Assembly: GCF_008369295.1 (NCBI RefSeq)
Contig: NZ_VOBG01000005.1
Coordinates: forward strand, 124,001-188,000
From: Pseudomonas sp. ANT_H4
GTDB lineage: Bacteria; Pseudomonadota; Gammaproteobacteria; Pseudomonadales; Pseudomonadaceae
Reading direction: 5' to 3'
Length of the DNA: 64,000 nt
Below are positions 25,709 to 35,578 of this stretch, piece by piece (position 1 is the stretch's first letter; every line of letters begins with the position of its first letter). The notes under the pieces are model-generated. The model had not been told where the DNA came from and searched no databases. It saw only the letters and a program-made list of their open reading frames with translations. The translations under genes were made by a program, and so were the position numbers.

Positions 25709-28700
25709 ATGCCGATAAAGCCCGCCGCTCTAAGACCGACTCCCATAACAAAGAAACCTGCCACGGTGAAGAAATCGGATACTCGTGCAGGCTTTAGCAT
25801 GATTGAAGATTTGGACTCCCCCTACACATCGCCCCAACAGGTCACACCTGTAGATGGCGCGGCATACGGCGTGGGCATTCGCCATCTCGAAGAAGGGCTG
25901 GATTACGTCTTAGAGCGTTGGGAAAGTATCAATGTTGGGGACACGTATCGGATACGGATGAACGGCATTGTCATGGCCGAGGATACGGTGAAGCCTGGAG
26001 ACGTTGCCAACCAGCGATTTTTCTTGAATATCCCTCGAACCACGGTGCCGTTGGGCTTTATACCGGATGTATACGGTGAGGTTGAAAGGGTCGGCAGCAC
26101 TCAACTCAGCACTTCGCCACTTCAAGTCGTGTTTATCAAGGATACGCGGCCAGGCGGTGCTGACGACCGGCCCCATGAAAATTGGCACTCCAAACTGGTT
26201 TTGACTCTATCGGATACCTTCATTGACGCTGTCGTCGCTGCAAGGGGTGTCAAGGCAACGATCAAGAAATGGGAGAACATGCGAGTTAACGACCTGGTGA
26301 TGTTCTATTGGGGAGAACATCGTTATGACGTCCCGCCGATTACCCCCGACCAGGTGGACCTGGACCTGGAGTTCGTGATTGATCCCGATTTTATCGCACT
26401 GGCGGGCAGCGGCCATTTTGTCGTGCAGTTCTACCTGTATGACGAGGTGCGTAATCGCTCGGGTGAACTGCAGCCCTGGTGCAAGCCAGTACCTGTAGAA
26501 GTGGACCTGGATCTGGAGCTGCTTGAAGAGCCGTATGTCGTCGAGGCTGACGAGGACACAATGGTACTGGACGCCGATGCACTTGGCAGAGAGCCTGCGC
26601 ATGCCGAGGTGAATGTTGCGCGCAACAGTCCTCACTTCAGGGTGGGGGACTTCATTTTGCTCACGGTGCACGGCACGACCGTTGATGGAGCGTTCGTCAG
26701 TGAATCCATGTTGCAGCGGGTCGATAGAATTCCTCAGTATTACGAATTCCCGATCAGGAACGAGCTGGTCAGGTCCCTCATTCAGAGCACCATGACGGTC
26801 TCTTATGTTCGGCAAAGGGTCGGCGAGGATGACCTGCCCTCAAGGAATACCACGATTACGATCGCCGGTATTCGTTATGCATTGCCTCGGCCCTCGGTCA
26901 GAGAGGCCCATGGTCCATTCATTGAGCCGGACCTTGTGCGCATTACTGCGCAGATGCCTGATTACCAGCCGCCAGGCAGTCCTGGCGATAACCTGGAGGT
27001 CACCATCCAGGGGTATCGCCAGGACAATTCCATAGAGCGGGTTTCGTCTTCGCGGCTCGCAGGGATACATATACGAACCCGAGATTTTCCGAATGCCGAT
27101 TACATGCGTTTCGAGGGCTTGCGTGACACCAATGTGCATTATGTCGTCACGGGTGCCATCGGTGCACGAGAGTCAGAACGATTGTGGGTGCAAATCGGCC
27201 GTCCACCTCGGGACTTGCCGGCGCCGATTATCCTTGATGCGATTAACGGCAATGTTGATCCCGCTACCATTGGCAGTGTGGGCACCCTTGAGTTGCGTAC
27301 GGATTTCAAAATGGGTGATCTGGTCATCGTCAAATACACAGGCTCGCTTAGTGGTGAGCAGCAGTTTGAATACACCTTGTACCTGAACCACAATCCGCTG
27401 GTTTTGGATATCCCGAGGCAACTGTTTCTTGACAACCTGGACGGCACGCTCACGGTCAGTTACCTGATTGATCGCTTCGGAGTTACTCAATACTCCGATG
27501 AGCTGCGTGTGACCGTCGGGACCGCATTGGGCGAGCTGTTTTTGCCTGAGGTACTGCAAGCCACCACCGAACCTGATGAGCTTGACCCCGCGCTCACTTG
27601 GCCGGGCGGTGCGACGGTGCGGATCAAGTACGAACACATCAAGGCTGGCGATAAAGTCCAGGTTTGCTGGAAAGGACTTCCTGGTATAGGCACCCATTAT
27701 GAGGTCAAGGAGAACCAGGTCGGCGGCCATATCGACTTCACGATCCCGACCGAGGCAATTGGCTTTAACATCCACCCCGATGGCCGTGATATCCATGTTT
27801 CCTTTCAGGTGATCCGCAACGGTTATCCGACCCCGTCGCCCGTGCTGACCCTACGCTTGCTGACATTGCACAACCTTCCTGGCCCATTGATCGACAGTAT
27901 CGGCGACAACGCGGTGCTGGAAATTCCATTGCTCGAAGACTTCGACGAAACTCGCGTGCCGGCCTGGATGTACGCGCACCTGGGCCAGCGCATGTGGTTG
28001 CGTTATCAAGGTACTCGCAACACCGGGCTTGCATACGACAACTACGTGTATCGGGGCCGCGACGTTGACGATAGCGAGGTGAGCAACGGTATCACCAGCG
28101 AGACTCCGGTGCTGGCGTTGCGCAACCTGGAGGAGTGGTCTGAATTGACCATCAGTTTCTGGGTCACATTCGACCACAGCGGCGACCTCAATAATGCGGT
28201 GTTGTTTGACGTTCGGCATCACATGATTCAAATGGAGAAAAACACCTACCCGCATCCTCAAATCAAGGACTCCACGCCTGCCACCGGGCCGCAGGTGTCG
28301 ATTAACCCGCTTGTGGTCGAGAACAAATGCCAGGTTCTGGTGAGTTACCCGAACATGAACGCGGGAGGAACCGACAGAATAACCTTGCACTGGATCTATG
28401 TCGACGGCTCCATGCCTGTCATCAGCACCCAGGACGGGCTTGATGGGGGTACGGTGACCTTTAATATCGGTAATGTCATTCTTGGCACCAGCGTAAATAG
28501 CACTATCCGCCTGCAGTACACGGTGGAGTTGGGCAGAGGCGGAACTGCGTTTTCCGAAGAGCAGACGGTCATCGTGGGTACCATCGCGTCAGGCAGCTTG
28601 TCCATGGCGCTGATCAATAACACGCCTAATGGTGGTTCGCTCAACCCGCCTGCCCTGACCGCAGATGCCATTGTTTCCGCGCAAAAGTGGCGCTTGAGCG

Positions 28701-29512
28701 TAACAGGGCAACGTGTTTGGCTCAGAGTGACCAGCCCAGGTCTTGTGACCCAGGTTTTGCTGGAAGGGCACCCTATAACTGCCATTCAGCAAGCCAACGG
28801 TTTGGCGAACATCCCCTTGCTTCGCTCCTGGTTATTGGGTGTGCCTAACAATGGTAGCGTCACCGTCTCGCTGAAAGTGACATATGACGGGAGTGAGGAC
28901 GAGTCCCGTGCGATCATTTTCCCCAGTACGGTCTACACCGTGCGGCTCACCAGCCCCTTGGTCTTTAACTCGAATGCGGTGTCCCTCAATGGGCGTACTT
29001 ATCTGATACCGGGAAACCAGGCTAGCTTGCCGGCGTTTAACTCCGGCAACTCGATTCGACATACAGCATCGGGTGGCACTCTGGGTTACACCTACTCCTC
29101 GAACAACACCGGCGTGGCAGTCGTGGACTCCACGGGGTATGTCACTGTAAGAGGCAACGGATCGGCGACGATTACCGTGCGTGACTCTTCTGTGCCGGCG
29201 CAAACGAGGAGCTATGTCGTTTATGTCGGCGGCGTCGTGCTGTGTTATGGCTTGGGAGGGGGCACCAAGACCGACATCGACAACAGGGCCAGAAGTCAAG
29301 GCGTGCGCCTGGCCTCTCTTAATGAACTGCGTGAGATAAGCGCCGCTTATGGCAATAGTTGGCCAATGGGCAATGGGCTTTATTGGTCCAGCACGTGGTC
29401 CCATAATTTTCTGTTTTTCGATTACTGGTACGGGCGGAACATCAATACGGGGGCAGAAGGGACCTTCAAACAGTGGGTGGGTAACCGACTCCTGGGGGTA
29501 GGGCTCAGATAA
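25709..29512 (+). CDS. Large modular Ig-like surface/secreted protein
   Basis: 1267-aa protein from ATG 25709 (GGAGAG nine bases upstream). After a Lys/Pro/Thr-rich N-terminus without a signal peptide, roughly nine modules of 95-115 residues follow (about 50-145, 160-272, 295-392, 405-497, 505-604, 612-717, 725-838, 860-957, 965-1080). Most carry a GDxxxxxxxG turn: VGDTYRIRMNG, VGDFILLTVHG, PGDNLEVTIQG, MGDLVIVKYTG, AGDKVQVCWKG, LGQRMWLRYQG. Residues 1112-1172 resemble a BIG2 domain (TYSSNNTGVAVVDSTGYVTV). Residues 1178-1267 resemble the DUF1566/Lcl C-terminal fold (RLASLNELREI, YWSSTW). Likely adhesion or ligand binding outside the cell. Base composition looks less GC-rich than neighbours, suggesting acquisition. 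Monocistronic, ending at a strong terminator. Confidence 0.8.
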   Translation: MPIKPAALRPTPITKKPATVKKSDTRAGFSMIEDLDSPYTSPQQVTPVDGAAYGVGIRHLEEGLDYVLERWESINVGDTYRIRMNGIVMAEDTVKPGDVANQRFFLNIPRTTVPLGFIPDVYGEVERVGSTQLSTSPLQVVFIKDTRPGGADDRPHENWHSKLVLTLSDTFIDAVVAARGVKATIKKWENMRVNDLVMFYWGEHRYDVPPITPDQVDLDLEFVIDPDFIALAGSGHFVVQFYLYDEVRNRSGELQPWCKPVPVEVDLDLELLEEPYVVEADEDTMVLDADALGREPAHAEVNVARNSPHFRVGDFILLTVHGTTVDGAFVSESMLQRVDRIPQYYEFPIRNELVRSLIQSTMTVSYVRQRVGEDDLPSRNTTITIAGIRYALPRPSVREAHGPFIEPDLVRITAQMPDYQPPGSPGDNLEVTIQGYRQDNSIERVSSSRLAGIHIRTRDFPNADYMRFEGLRDTNVHYVVTGAIGARESERLWVQIGRPPRDLPAPIILDAINGNVDPATIGSVGTLELRTDFKMGDLVIVKYTGSLSGEQQFEYTLYLNHNPLVLDIPRQLFLDNLDGTLTVSYLIDRFGVTQYSDELRVTVGTALGELFLPEVLQATTEPDELDPALTWPGGATVRIKYEHIKAGDKVQVCWKGLPGIGTHYEVKENQVGGHIDFTIPTEAIGFNIHPDGRDIHVSFQVIRNGYPTPSPVLTLRLLTLHNLPGPLIDSIGDNAVLEIPLLEDFDETRVPAWMYAHLGQRMWLRYQGTRNTGLAYDNYVYRGRDVDDSEVSNGITSETPVLALRNLEEWSELTISFWVTFDHSGDLNNAVLFDVRHHMIQMEKNTYPHPQIKDSTPATGPQVSINPLVVENKCQVLVSYPNMNAGGTDRITLHWIYVDGSMPVISTQDGLDGGTVTFNIGNVILGTSVNSTIRLQYTVELGRGGTAFSEEQTVIVGTIASGSLSMALINNTPNGGSLNPPALTADAIVSAQKWRLSVTGQRVWLRVTSPGLVTQVLLEGHPITAIQQANGLANIPLLRSWLLGVPNNGSVTVSLKVTYDGSEDESRAIIFPSTVYTVRLTSPLVFNSNAVSLNGRTYLIPGNQASLPAFNSGNSIRHTASGGTLGYTYSSNNTGVAVVDSTGYVTVRGNGSATITVRDSSVPAQTRSYVVYVGGVVLCYGLGGGTKTDIDNRARSQGVRLASLNELREISAAYGNSWPMGNGLYWSSTWSHNFLFFDYWYGRNINTGAEGTFKQWVGNRLLGVGLR

Positions 29513-29531
29513 CAGCCTTTGCAGGCCATTC

Positions 29532-29571
29532 ACGGGACACCCTATTTAATCGTAGGCTGTCCCGTTTTTTT
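29532..29571 (+). terminator. Rho-independent terminator
   Basis: ACGGGACA (29532-29539) pairs with TGTCCCGT (29558-29565) with further pairing inside, followed by TTTTTTT (29565-29571). It ends the Ig-like gene 20 bases after its stop and separates it from the convergent FUSC gene. Confidence 0.85.
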
Positions 29572-29586
29572 ACAGCGCCTATACCC

Positions 29587-30666
29587 TCAAATCCTCCACT
29601 GCCTCGAACTCTTCACCAATAGCCCCCGCATCCCATCCACATTCGCCGCCAACTGCACCGTCAATAGCCGATACCCATCCAGCGCACTGTGGATGGGTGT
29701 CTCCAATGCTGTGTCGGGATCGGGAACCGAACTGGCCCGCTCCAACCGCTCCGTCGCCCCCGATTGCAAGGCCCGCGCCATGCCGATCAATTGCACCCGA
29801 ATCTGCCGATGCTCAGCCTTGAGGGCTATTTGCATCCGGGCCGTGGCCTGCTCATCCCGAGGGTCCGGCCGGGTGTTGCCGAGGATCTCCAGGGTGCTGA
29901 TGCACATCCGTAGATGGCGTTGAATAGCATCCAGCTTCGTCATGGAGATCCGCACTTCCTTGGACACCGACGGCATCAGCGAGCGCAGTTTCACCATCGC
30001 CGCATTCAAGCGGTTAAGCAGCTTGAGATGATCATCGTCAGTAACCGACTGGCCGCTGATGATCCGGCTGTAGATCGCTGCGCAATCGCGCAAGGCACTG
30101 GCCAGGTTATAGCGCCACGAATACACGGCATACAGCGGCAGGGCGAAGGAAAACGCCAGGGCCAGGGAGATGCCGATCAGAATGTCGACCGTGCGCCACA
30201 GTCCATCGGCCAGCGGATTATCACCATGGCCGGCGACGATGAACACGGTGATCCCGGACAGCAGAGCGGTGTAGCCGCCCTTGCCGATGGCGTGATAAGA
30301 GAAGAAACCGCAGACCACTGACATCAGCAGATAGGTCAGCAGCGGCTGGCCCAGATACGCCTGTTGCGCTACCAGCAACAAACCGACGGTGGCGCCGATC
30401 AGCGTGCCATAGGCTCGCTCGACGGCTTTCTTGCCGATGTTGCCGTGGTGCTGCAAGCCGCCGATTACCACCAGCATGGTCACCGAGGCCCATTCGCCAT
30501 GGGGCAGGTTGAGGCCGGTGGTTAACAGGATCGAAGCCAAAAGCCCCAGTGACACCCGTACCGAATGGATCAGCCTGGCGTGGCGGTAGCGGCGGTAGGG
30601 GTCCAGCAGGGGACGCAGCAGGCGGCGGACGAAGTTGGGTAGACGGACGGAGGAAAAGAGCTTCAT
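29587..30666 (-). CDS. FUSC family membrane protein
   Basis: 359-aa protein. The first 180 residues carry five or six transmembrane helices with LNLPHGEWASVTMLVVIGG and IGKKAVERAYGTLIGATVG, typical of the FUSC/aromatic acid exporter (YccS/AaeB-like) half-module. The C-terminal 170 residues are a cytosolic helical domain (LNRLNAAMVKLRSLMPSVSK). It is half the length of full AaeB, as in the short FUSC proteins. Transport of small organic anions is possible; substrate unknown. It stands alone. Confidence 0.85.
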   Translation of the reverse strand: MKLFSSVRLPNFVRRLLRPLLDPYRRYRHARLIHSVRVSLGLLASILLTTGLNLPHGEWASVTMLVVIGGLQHHGNIGKKAVERAYGTLIGATVGLLLVAQQAYLGQPLLTYLLMSVVCGFFSYHAIGKGGYTALLSGITVFIVAGHGDNPLADGLWRTVDILIGISLALAFSFALPLYAVYSWRYNLASALRDCAAIYSRIISGQSVTDDDHLKLLNRLNAAMVKLRSLMPSVSKEVRISMTKLDAIQRHLRMCISTLEILGNTRPDPRDEQATARMQIALKAEHRQIRVQLIGMARALQSGATERLERASSVPDPDTALETPIHSALDGYRLLTVQLAANVDGMRGLLVKSSRQWRI

Positions 30667-30692
30667 CGGTTTTGTGGGCGTCTCGAAATCAC

Positions 30693-30792
30693 TGTAGGAG
30701 CAAGCTTGCTCGCGAGGATCTTCAACGATAACGCGTGTTGTCTGGATACGCGCGATGTGCTTGAGTCCTTCGCGAGCAAGCTCGCTCCTACA
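30693..30792. repeat. REPIN (paired REP palindromes)
   Basis: TGTAGGAGCAAGCTTGCTCG (from 30693) and GCGAGCAAGCTCGCTCCTAC (to 30791) face each other across about 55 bases, forming the classical Pseudomonas paired REP element. A single diverged half-site of the same family lies at 1179-1198. It fills the gap between the FUSC gene and the aldehyde dehydrogenase gene. Confidence 0.85.
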
Positions 30793-30806
30793 ATAGTGGT
30801 GTGGTT

Positions 30807-32432
30807 TCAGAAAATATAATCAGTAGTCAAAAAGCTCGACGCGCGATTATGCAGGATGTCGCTGACCAATTCCTTGTTGCTGTCCTGGAACTTGGTCGCA
30901 ACCAAGGTACGGATCGAAAACACCCGCAACGCATCATGCACCGATAGCGTGCCTTCGGCTGAGTTCTTGCGGCCGTTGAACGGGAAGGTGTCCGGCCCGC
31001 GTTGGCACTGGGCGTTGATATTGATCCGGCCCACCTGGTTGGCGAAGGTGTCCACCAGTCGGCCCACCTCAGTCGGGTCGGTGCCGAAGATACTCAGTTG
31101 CTGGCCGAAGTCCGATTCCAGGACGTAGTCGATCACCGTATCCAGATCACGGTAGGGCACGATGGGCACCACCGGGCCGAACTGTTCTTCGTGGTAGATA
31201 CGCATCGCGGTGTTCACCGGGTACAGCACCGCCGGGTAGAAAAATGAACCGCGACTGGCGCCACCATTGGCATTGACCACACGGGCGCCTTTGGCCTGGG
31301 CATCGGCTACCAGCGCATGCAGGTAGTCGACCTTGCCCGGCTCTGGCAACGGGGTCAGCGACACGCCGTCTTCCCAGGGCATACCGGGCTTGAGGCTCAG
31401 TAGCTTCTGATTGAATTTCGCGATAAAACTCTCAACCACGTCCTCATGCACAAAGAGGATTTTCAGTGCCGTGCAGCGCTGGCCGTTGAAGGACAGCGAG
31501 CCGGTAAGCGCTTCGCTAACGGCGTTATCCAGGTCGACCTGGGGCAAGACGATGCCGGGATTCTTCGCATCCAGGCCCAGCGCCGCGCGCAGGCGGTGAG
31601 GGCGCGGGTGCAGCTTCTTCAAGTCGCTGGCGGCCTTGTTGGTGCCGATAAAGGCGAAGATGTCGATCTTGCCGCTGGCCATCAACGCGCTGACGGTTTC
31701 CCGGCCGCTGCCGTAGATCACGTTGATCACCCCGGCCGGGAAGCTGTCGCGAAACGCCTCCAGCAACGGACGGATCAGTAGCACGCCGAGCTTGGCCGGC
31801 TTGAACACCACGGTGTTGCCCATGATCAGCGCCGGGATCAGCGTGGTGAATGTTTCGTTCAACGGGTAGTTGTAAGGCCCCATGCACAGCGCCACGCCCA
31901 TAGGCACCCGGCGAATCTGCCCTAGGGTGTCCTGCTCCAGCTCGAAGCGGCTGGAGCGGCGATCGAGTTCCTTGAGGGCGTTGATAGTGTCGGTGATGTA
32001 GTCGCAGGTGCGGTCGAACTCTTTCTGCGAGTCCTTGAGGTTTTTGCCGATTTCCCACATCAGTAATTTCACCACCGCATCGCGCTGTTCACGCATACGG
32101 CGTAAAAAGGCTTCGACGTGCTGGATGCGTTCCACCACGCGCATGGTCGGCCAACTGCCCTGGCCGCGATCATAGGCGCGCACGGCGGCGTCGAGTGCGG
32201 TCAGCGCCGTTTCGGCGTCCAGTAGCGGGGTGCTGCCGATGATCACCGGCGTGTCGCCATCGGGTCCATGCAACTGCACCGGGCTGCGCACCTGGGCCAG
32301 GGGGCCGTCCCATACCCGCAACTGGCCGTCCACCAGATAATCACGCTGTTCAATGGGTGCCGCGAGACGGAATTGCTCGGGAATGTCGGCGGCGGCGGGA
32401 AACAGATTGGCGAGCAGGTTATCGGTGGACAT
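30807..32432 (-). CDS. NADP-dependent glyceraldehyde-3-phosphate dehydrogenase
   Basis: 541-aa aldehyde dehydrogenase superfamily enzyme of the non-phosphorylating GAPDH type annotated across Pseudomonas. The substrate/cofactor region GPYNYPLNETFTTLIPAL is typical; catalytic Cys lies in SFNGQRCTALKIL. C-terminal FNGRKNSAEGTLSVHDALRV matches the family. It would convert glyceraldehyde 3-phosphate to 3-phosphoglycerate with NADPH formation. The ATG at 32432 (MSTDNLLANLFPAA) is preferred over an upstream in-frame start that would overlap the divergent DyP promoter region. It is divergent from the DyP peroxidase gene. Confidence 0.88.
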   Translation of the reverse strand: MSTDNLLANLFPAAADIPEQFRLAAPIEQRDYLVDGQLRVWDGPLAQVRSPVQLHGPDGDTPVIIGSTPLLDAETALTALDAAVRAYDRGQGSWPTMRVVERIQHVEAFLRRMREQRDAVVKLLMWEIGKNLKDSQKEFDRTCDYITDTINALKELDRRSSRFELEQDTLGQIRRVPMGVALCMGPYNYPLNETFTTLIPALIMGNTVVFKPAKLGVLLIRPLLEAFRDSFPAGVINVIYGSGRETVSALMASGKIDIFAFIGTNKAASDLKKLHPRPHRLRAALGLDAKNPGIVLPQVDLDNAVSEALTGSLSFNGQRCTALKILFVHEDVVESFIAKFNQKLLSLKPGMPWEDGVSLTPLPEPGKVDYLHALVADAQAKGARVVNANGGASRGSFFYPAVLYPVNTAMRIYHEEQFGPVVPIVPYRDLDTVIDYVLESDFGQQLSIFGTDPTEVGRLVDTFANQVGRININAQCQRGPDTFPFNGRKNSAEGTLSVHDALRVFSIRTLVATKFQDSNKELVSDILHNRASSFLTTDYIF

Positions 32433-32571
32433 ATCGCTACCCCAGGAGTGGTTGCACAGCGTGGTTAGAGATTCACCCATCAAAGGGCCGAGTTGCAAGG
32501 TTTTGAGGTTTTGTCCTGCGCATAGTTGCGCCGCGAGGGGTAAACTGCGCGGCTTTCTTGAAGGAGTTCAC

Positions 32572-33435
32572 ATGAGTCACTACCAGCCGGGCATTCTTGC
32601 CGCACCGGTGCCTTTGCAGGCACGCCATCTGTTTTTTGCCGTGGAGTCCATTGACGCCGTGCCCGCTGCGCTCGATGCGCTGGTGCAATTGGCTGACGCG
32701 ACGGTAGTGATGGGTTTCGGTGAGCCGCTGGTAAAAGCCCTCGGTGCCCAGGTTGAAGGGCTACGAGCGTTCCCTCATGTCAGCGGCCCAGGCGCTGAAA
32801 ACCCGTCGACCCAACAGGCCCTATGGTGCTGGCTGCATGGCGTTGATCGCGGCGAATTGCTGATGCGCAGCCGAGCCTTTGAAAAAGCCCTGGCGCCGGC
32901 GTTTCGCCTGGTGCAGATGACTGAAGGCTTTCGCTACAAGACTGGTTTTGACCTGACCGATTACGAAGACGGCACCGAAAACCCCCATGATGACGCCGCC
33001 GTCGAAGCGGCTGTGGCCAATGGCGGCGGTAGCTTTGCTGCGATTCAGCAATGGCAGCACGACCTGGATGGCTTCGCCGCGTTGCCGGCCCAGGAGCGCG
33101 ATCACATCATCGGCCGGCGCCATGGCGACAACGAAGAGTTGGAAGACGCGCCCGAGACTGCCCATGTCAAACGCACCGCGCAGGAAAGCTTTACCCCTGA
33201 AGCCTTTGTGGTGCGCCGCTCCATGCCTTGGGCAGAGAACGGCCAGGCCGGCTTGATGTTTTTGGCATTCGGTCATTCCTTCGATGCCTTTGAAGCACAG
33301 TTACGCCGCATGAGCGGCCTGGAAGACGGCATCGTCGATGGCTTGTACCGCATCAGCAAGCCGTTGACCGGCGGTTACTACTGGTGCCCGCCGCTCAAGG
33401 ATGGGCATTTGGACCTGCGCGCAGTATTCCCGTAG
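32572..33435 (+). CDS. Dyp-type heme peroxidase
   Basis: 287-aa DyP peroxidase of the short YfeX/TyrA-like class. Distal Asp133 lies in the GxxDG-type motif YEDGTENP, proximal heme ligand His198 in AHVKRTAQ, distal Arg in VVRRSMPW (215/216). The ATG at 32572 follows AAGGAG. No signal peptide, so cytoplasmic. It lies divergent from the GAPDH gene with 139 bases between starts, and is followed by a terminator at 33549. It oxidises dyes, phenolics or porphyrins with H2O2; the physiological substrate is unclear. Confidence 0.9.
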   Translation: MSHYQPGILAAPVPLQARHLFFAVESIDAVPAALDALVQLADATVVMGFGEPLVKALGAQVEGLRAFPHVSGPGAENPSTQQALWCWLHGVDRGELLMRSRAFEKALAPAFRLVQMTEGFRYKTGFDLTDYEDGTENPHDDAAVEAAVANGGGSFAAIQQWQHDLDGFAALPAQERDHIIGRRHGDNEELEDAPETAHVKRTAQESFTPEAFVVRRSMPWAENGQAGLMFLAFGHSFDAFEAQLRRMSGLEDGIVDGLYRISKPLTGGYYWCPPLKDGHLDLRAVFP

Positions 33436-33754
33436 AGGCTCTGTGCACGGTCAAGCTTTAGCGAGGCTGCGTTGGGGGCGACTGGGTGCTGGGGGCTGAT
33501 CCGAGGGCGGCGGTGTGGCTGACGTAGCCTCGCTGGGGCTCGACAACTACGGCAAGGCCTGGCGTTCGTGTCCTTGCCGTTTTTGTTGCAGGTGGCTACC
33601 GGCTTTTTGATGACGCCTTGGCCTCGGTGGGCTGAGTCGCCAGTGGTTTGCGCCTGTTGCAGTTTGGTCCCGCTTAACCCGGTATTGGCCCTTGTAAGGC
33701 ACCGTGGAAGAACGCTAACGTGGCCATCTAAATAATTCTGAATGTTTCAGCTTT
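33436..33754. other. Intergenic region with inverted repeat and terminator
   Basis: 319 bases without a convincing gene. AGCGAGGCT (33460-33468) faces AGCCTCGCT (33526-33534), a long-range palindrome with GT-rich interior like a REP pair. The terminator at 33549-33587 follows. The remainder (33600-33754) shows nothing I recognise apart from a possible AT-rich promoter (CTAAATAATTCTGAAT) just before the MFS gene. Confidence 0.45.
33549..33587 (+). terminator. Rho-independent terminator
   Basis: ACGGCAAGG (33549-33557) pairs with CCTTGCCGT (33572-33580), followed by TTTTGTT. It lies 114 bases after the DyP peroxidase stop and probably ends that transcript. Confidence 0.8.
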
Positions 33755-34897
33755 ATGCCCAGCCTGACCCAACGTAACGCTGACTCCACCTCCCGCCGTG
33801 CCGCGCTGACCTTGAGTTTGTGCCTGCCCAGTGACGTATTGCTCTATCTCTTGCTGCCCATGGAGTCCCAGGCGTTCGGCATTACCCTGGCCCAGGCCGG
33901 GGTGCTGCTGGCGGCCAACCGGCTGGTGCGGATTTTCGGCTATCGGTATGTGCTCAACTTCTATGCCCTGCGGGGCGATCGCCTGACCTGCATGCTCGCT
34001 GCCGGCGCAGCCGCCGTCTGCGCCCTGGGCAATTCATTCTTGAGTGGTTTTGCCGCGTTGCTGGGGCTGCGGCTGATATGGGGCCTGTGTTTTGCCGCGT
34101 TGAACCTGTCGACCCAAGTGCTGGCGACTTCTGAGCCCTCTGGAGCATCGCGCCGCGCCGGGCGTTCCCGAGCGTTTATTGCTCTTGGCCCGATGCTGGC
34201 CTTGCCGCTTGGCGGCCTGCTGACGTTATGGGCGGGGCCACGTCCGATTTTTCTGATTCTGGCGGTGTGTTGCTTGATTGGCTTGTGGCTTGCTCGTGGC
34301 CTACCGACTGCCGGCCATGATTTGCACGGTACCCCAGGCCGCCGTTTCCGGTTGCCGGACAGCGTGGCGGTGTGGTCGTTTATCGAAGGCGTGGCGCTGG
34401 ACGGGCTGTTTATTTTCGGCCTATCGGTGCAGGCGCAAAAAATCCTCGGCGGTGATGCGGTGTTGATTGCCGGCGCGTTGATGGCGCTGCGGTATGTTTC
34501 GGAAATGCTCCTGAGCCCCTTGGGCGGTCGCGCGGGACAGCGCTTTGGTGCCACGGCGATGTTGCTGCTGTTTTCCTTCCTCAGTGCCCTGGCCCTGTGG
34601 GCTTTTGGCAGCTATTGGGTGATTGTTGGCGCTGCTGCGGTGCTGGTGCTGCGGGCCCTGCAATTACCTTTGGTGACGACCCTGGTGGCGGAACGCAATC
34701 CCGGCGCCCTGCGGGTTTCAGCCCTGGCGTCCAACGCGGTGTGGCGCGACATCGGTGCCGGCCTTGGGCCGTTGCTGGCGGGTTTTCTGTTGCCGGTGGC
34801 ATCGGCGCCCTGGGTGTTTGGCGTGGCGGGCGCTGCGATTGCCGTCAGTGCGGTGTTCTGCTGGCGCTCACAGGCTGGTTCAAATCTGACGGTCTGA
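33755..34897 (+). CDS. MFS transporter
   Basis: 380-aa integral membrane protein with about 11-12 helices in two halves. AGVLLAANRLVRIFGYRYVL holds the conserved loop 2-3 pattern, and LGGRAGQRFGATAMLLL the equivalent in the second half. No helpful ribosome site is visible before the ATG at 33755; MESQAF (residue 36) is a less likely alternative. No neighbour suggests a substrate. Confidence 0.8.
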   Translation: MPSLTQRNADSTSRRAALTLSLCLPSDVLLYLLLPMESQAFGITLAQAGVLLAANRLVRIFGYRYVLNFYALRGDRLTCMLAAGAAAVCALGNSFLSGFAALLGLRLIWGLCFAALNLSTQVLATSEPSGASRRAGRSRAFIALGPMLALPLGGLLTLWAGPRPIFLILAVCCLIGLWLARGLPTAGHDLHGTPGRRFRLPDSVAVWSFIEGVALDGLFIFGLSVQAQKILGGDAVLIAGALMALRYVSEMLLSPLGGRAGQRFGATAMLLLFSFLSALALWAFGSYWVIVGAAAVLVLRALQLPLVTTLVAERNPGALRVSALASNAVWRDIGAGLGPLLAGFLLPVASAPWVFGVAGAAIAVSAVFCWRSQAGSNLTV

Positions 34898-34906
34898 ATG
34901 CAAACC

Positions 34907-35428
34907 TCAAGCGTTTTTTACCGCTGCCAGCCACGTCGGGTCCAGGCGTGTTTGCTCAGTCTCGATCCCCAGCGCCTGCATCTTCGCCTTGTGCGCGTCC
35001 ATTTCCCCCACCAACTGCGCCTGGGCGCTGGAGTTGGCGTCCAGTGCATGCATCTGCGTCAGCCCCAAATGGTAGAAGCGCAGTAGCTTGATCGCCTCCG
35101 GATCATTGGCCTGCACCTGTTCGGTGACCTTGTGCATGACGTTGGTCACGCGCATCAGGCTGCGCTTGAGCTGCCAGCCATAGAGTGCCGGTGCCAGCCA
35201 GGCGTGTGACCAGAACGGGCCGCGCACCAGCGCCACTGTCAGCAACACCCCGGCCACGACCCCGCCGACATTGAAGCGAAAGTTGTCGCCACCGGGTTCG
35301 CCAAACAGCATCACGGCCAGGGTCGACAGCAGCATCGCCAGGAAGACGAATATCACGGCGACGATTAGCGTGCTGCGGCGGGTCTGCTGGCGATAGGTTT
35401 GTGGAACGCAGGGTTTGATCTCAAACAT
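34907..35428 (-). CDS. DUF3087 family membrane protein
   Basis: 173-aa protein starting MFEIKPCVPQTYRQQTRRST; two helices (about 22-45 and 52-72) and a cytosolic helical tail with YGWQLKRSLMRVTNVMHKVT and LLRFYHLGLTQMHALD, typical of DUF3087. An upstream ATG at 35446 would add six residues; neither has a strong ribosome site, and MFEI is the usual family start as I recall it. It is convergent with the MFS gene, 9 bases apart. Function unknown. Confidence 0.8.
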   Translation of the reverse strand: MFEIKPCVPQTYRQQTRRSTLIVAVIFVFLAMLLSTLAVMLFGEPGGDNFRFNVGGVVAGVLLTVALVRGPFWSHAWLAPALYGWQLKRSLMRVTNVMHKVTEQVQANDPEAIKLLRFYHLGLTQMHALDANSSAQAQLVGEMDAHKAKMQALGIETEQTRLDPTWLAAVKNA

Positions 35429-35578
35429 CCGGGGTGCAGTCTCCATAAGGGAAGTAGGGGTATGCCACAGCGCGGCATCTTCTCACGCTTCAACGGGCAG
35501 GAGGGAAATCAGGTTGAACGATGGCGTGCAGCGGTTTCTCTAAAGTCTGTGTGCAACGGACTTCAAGCGAGGTGGACC

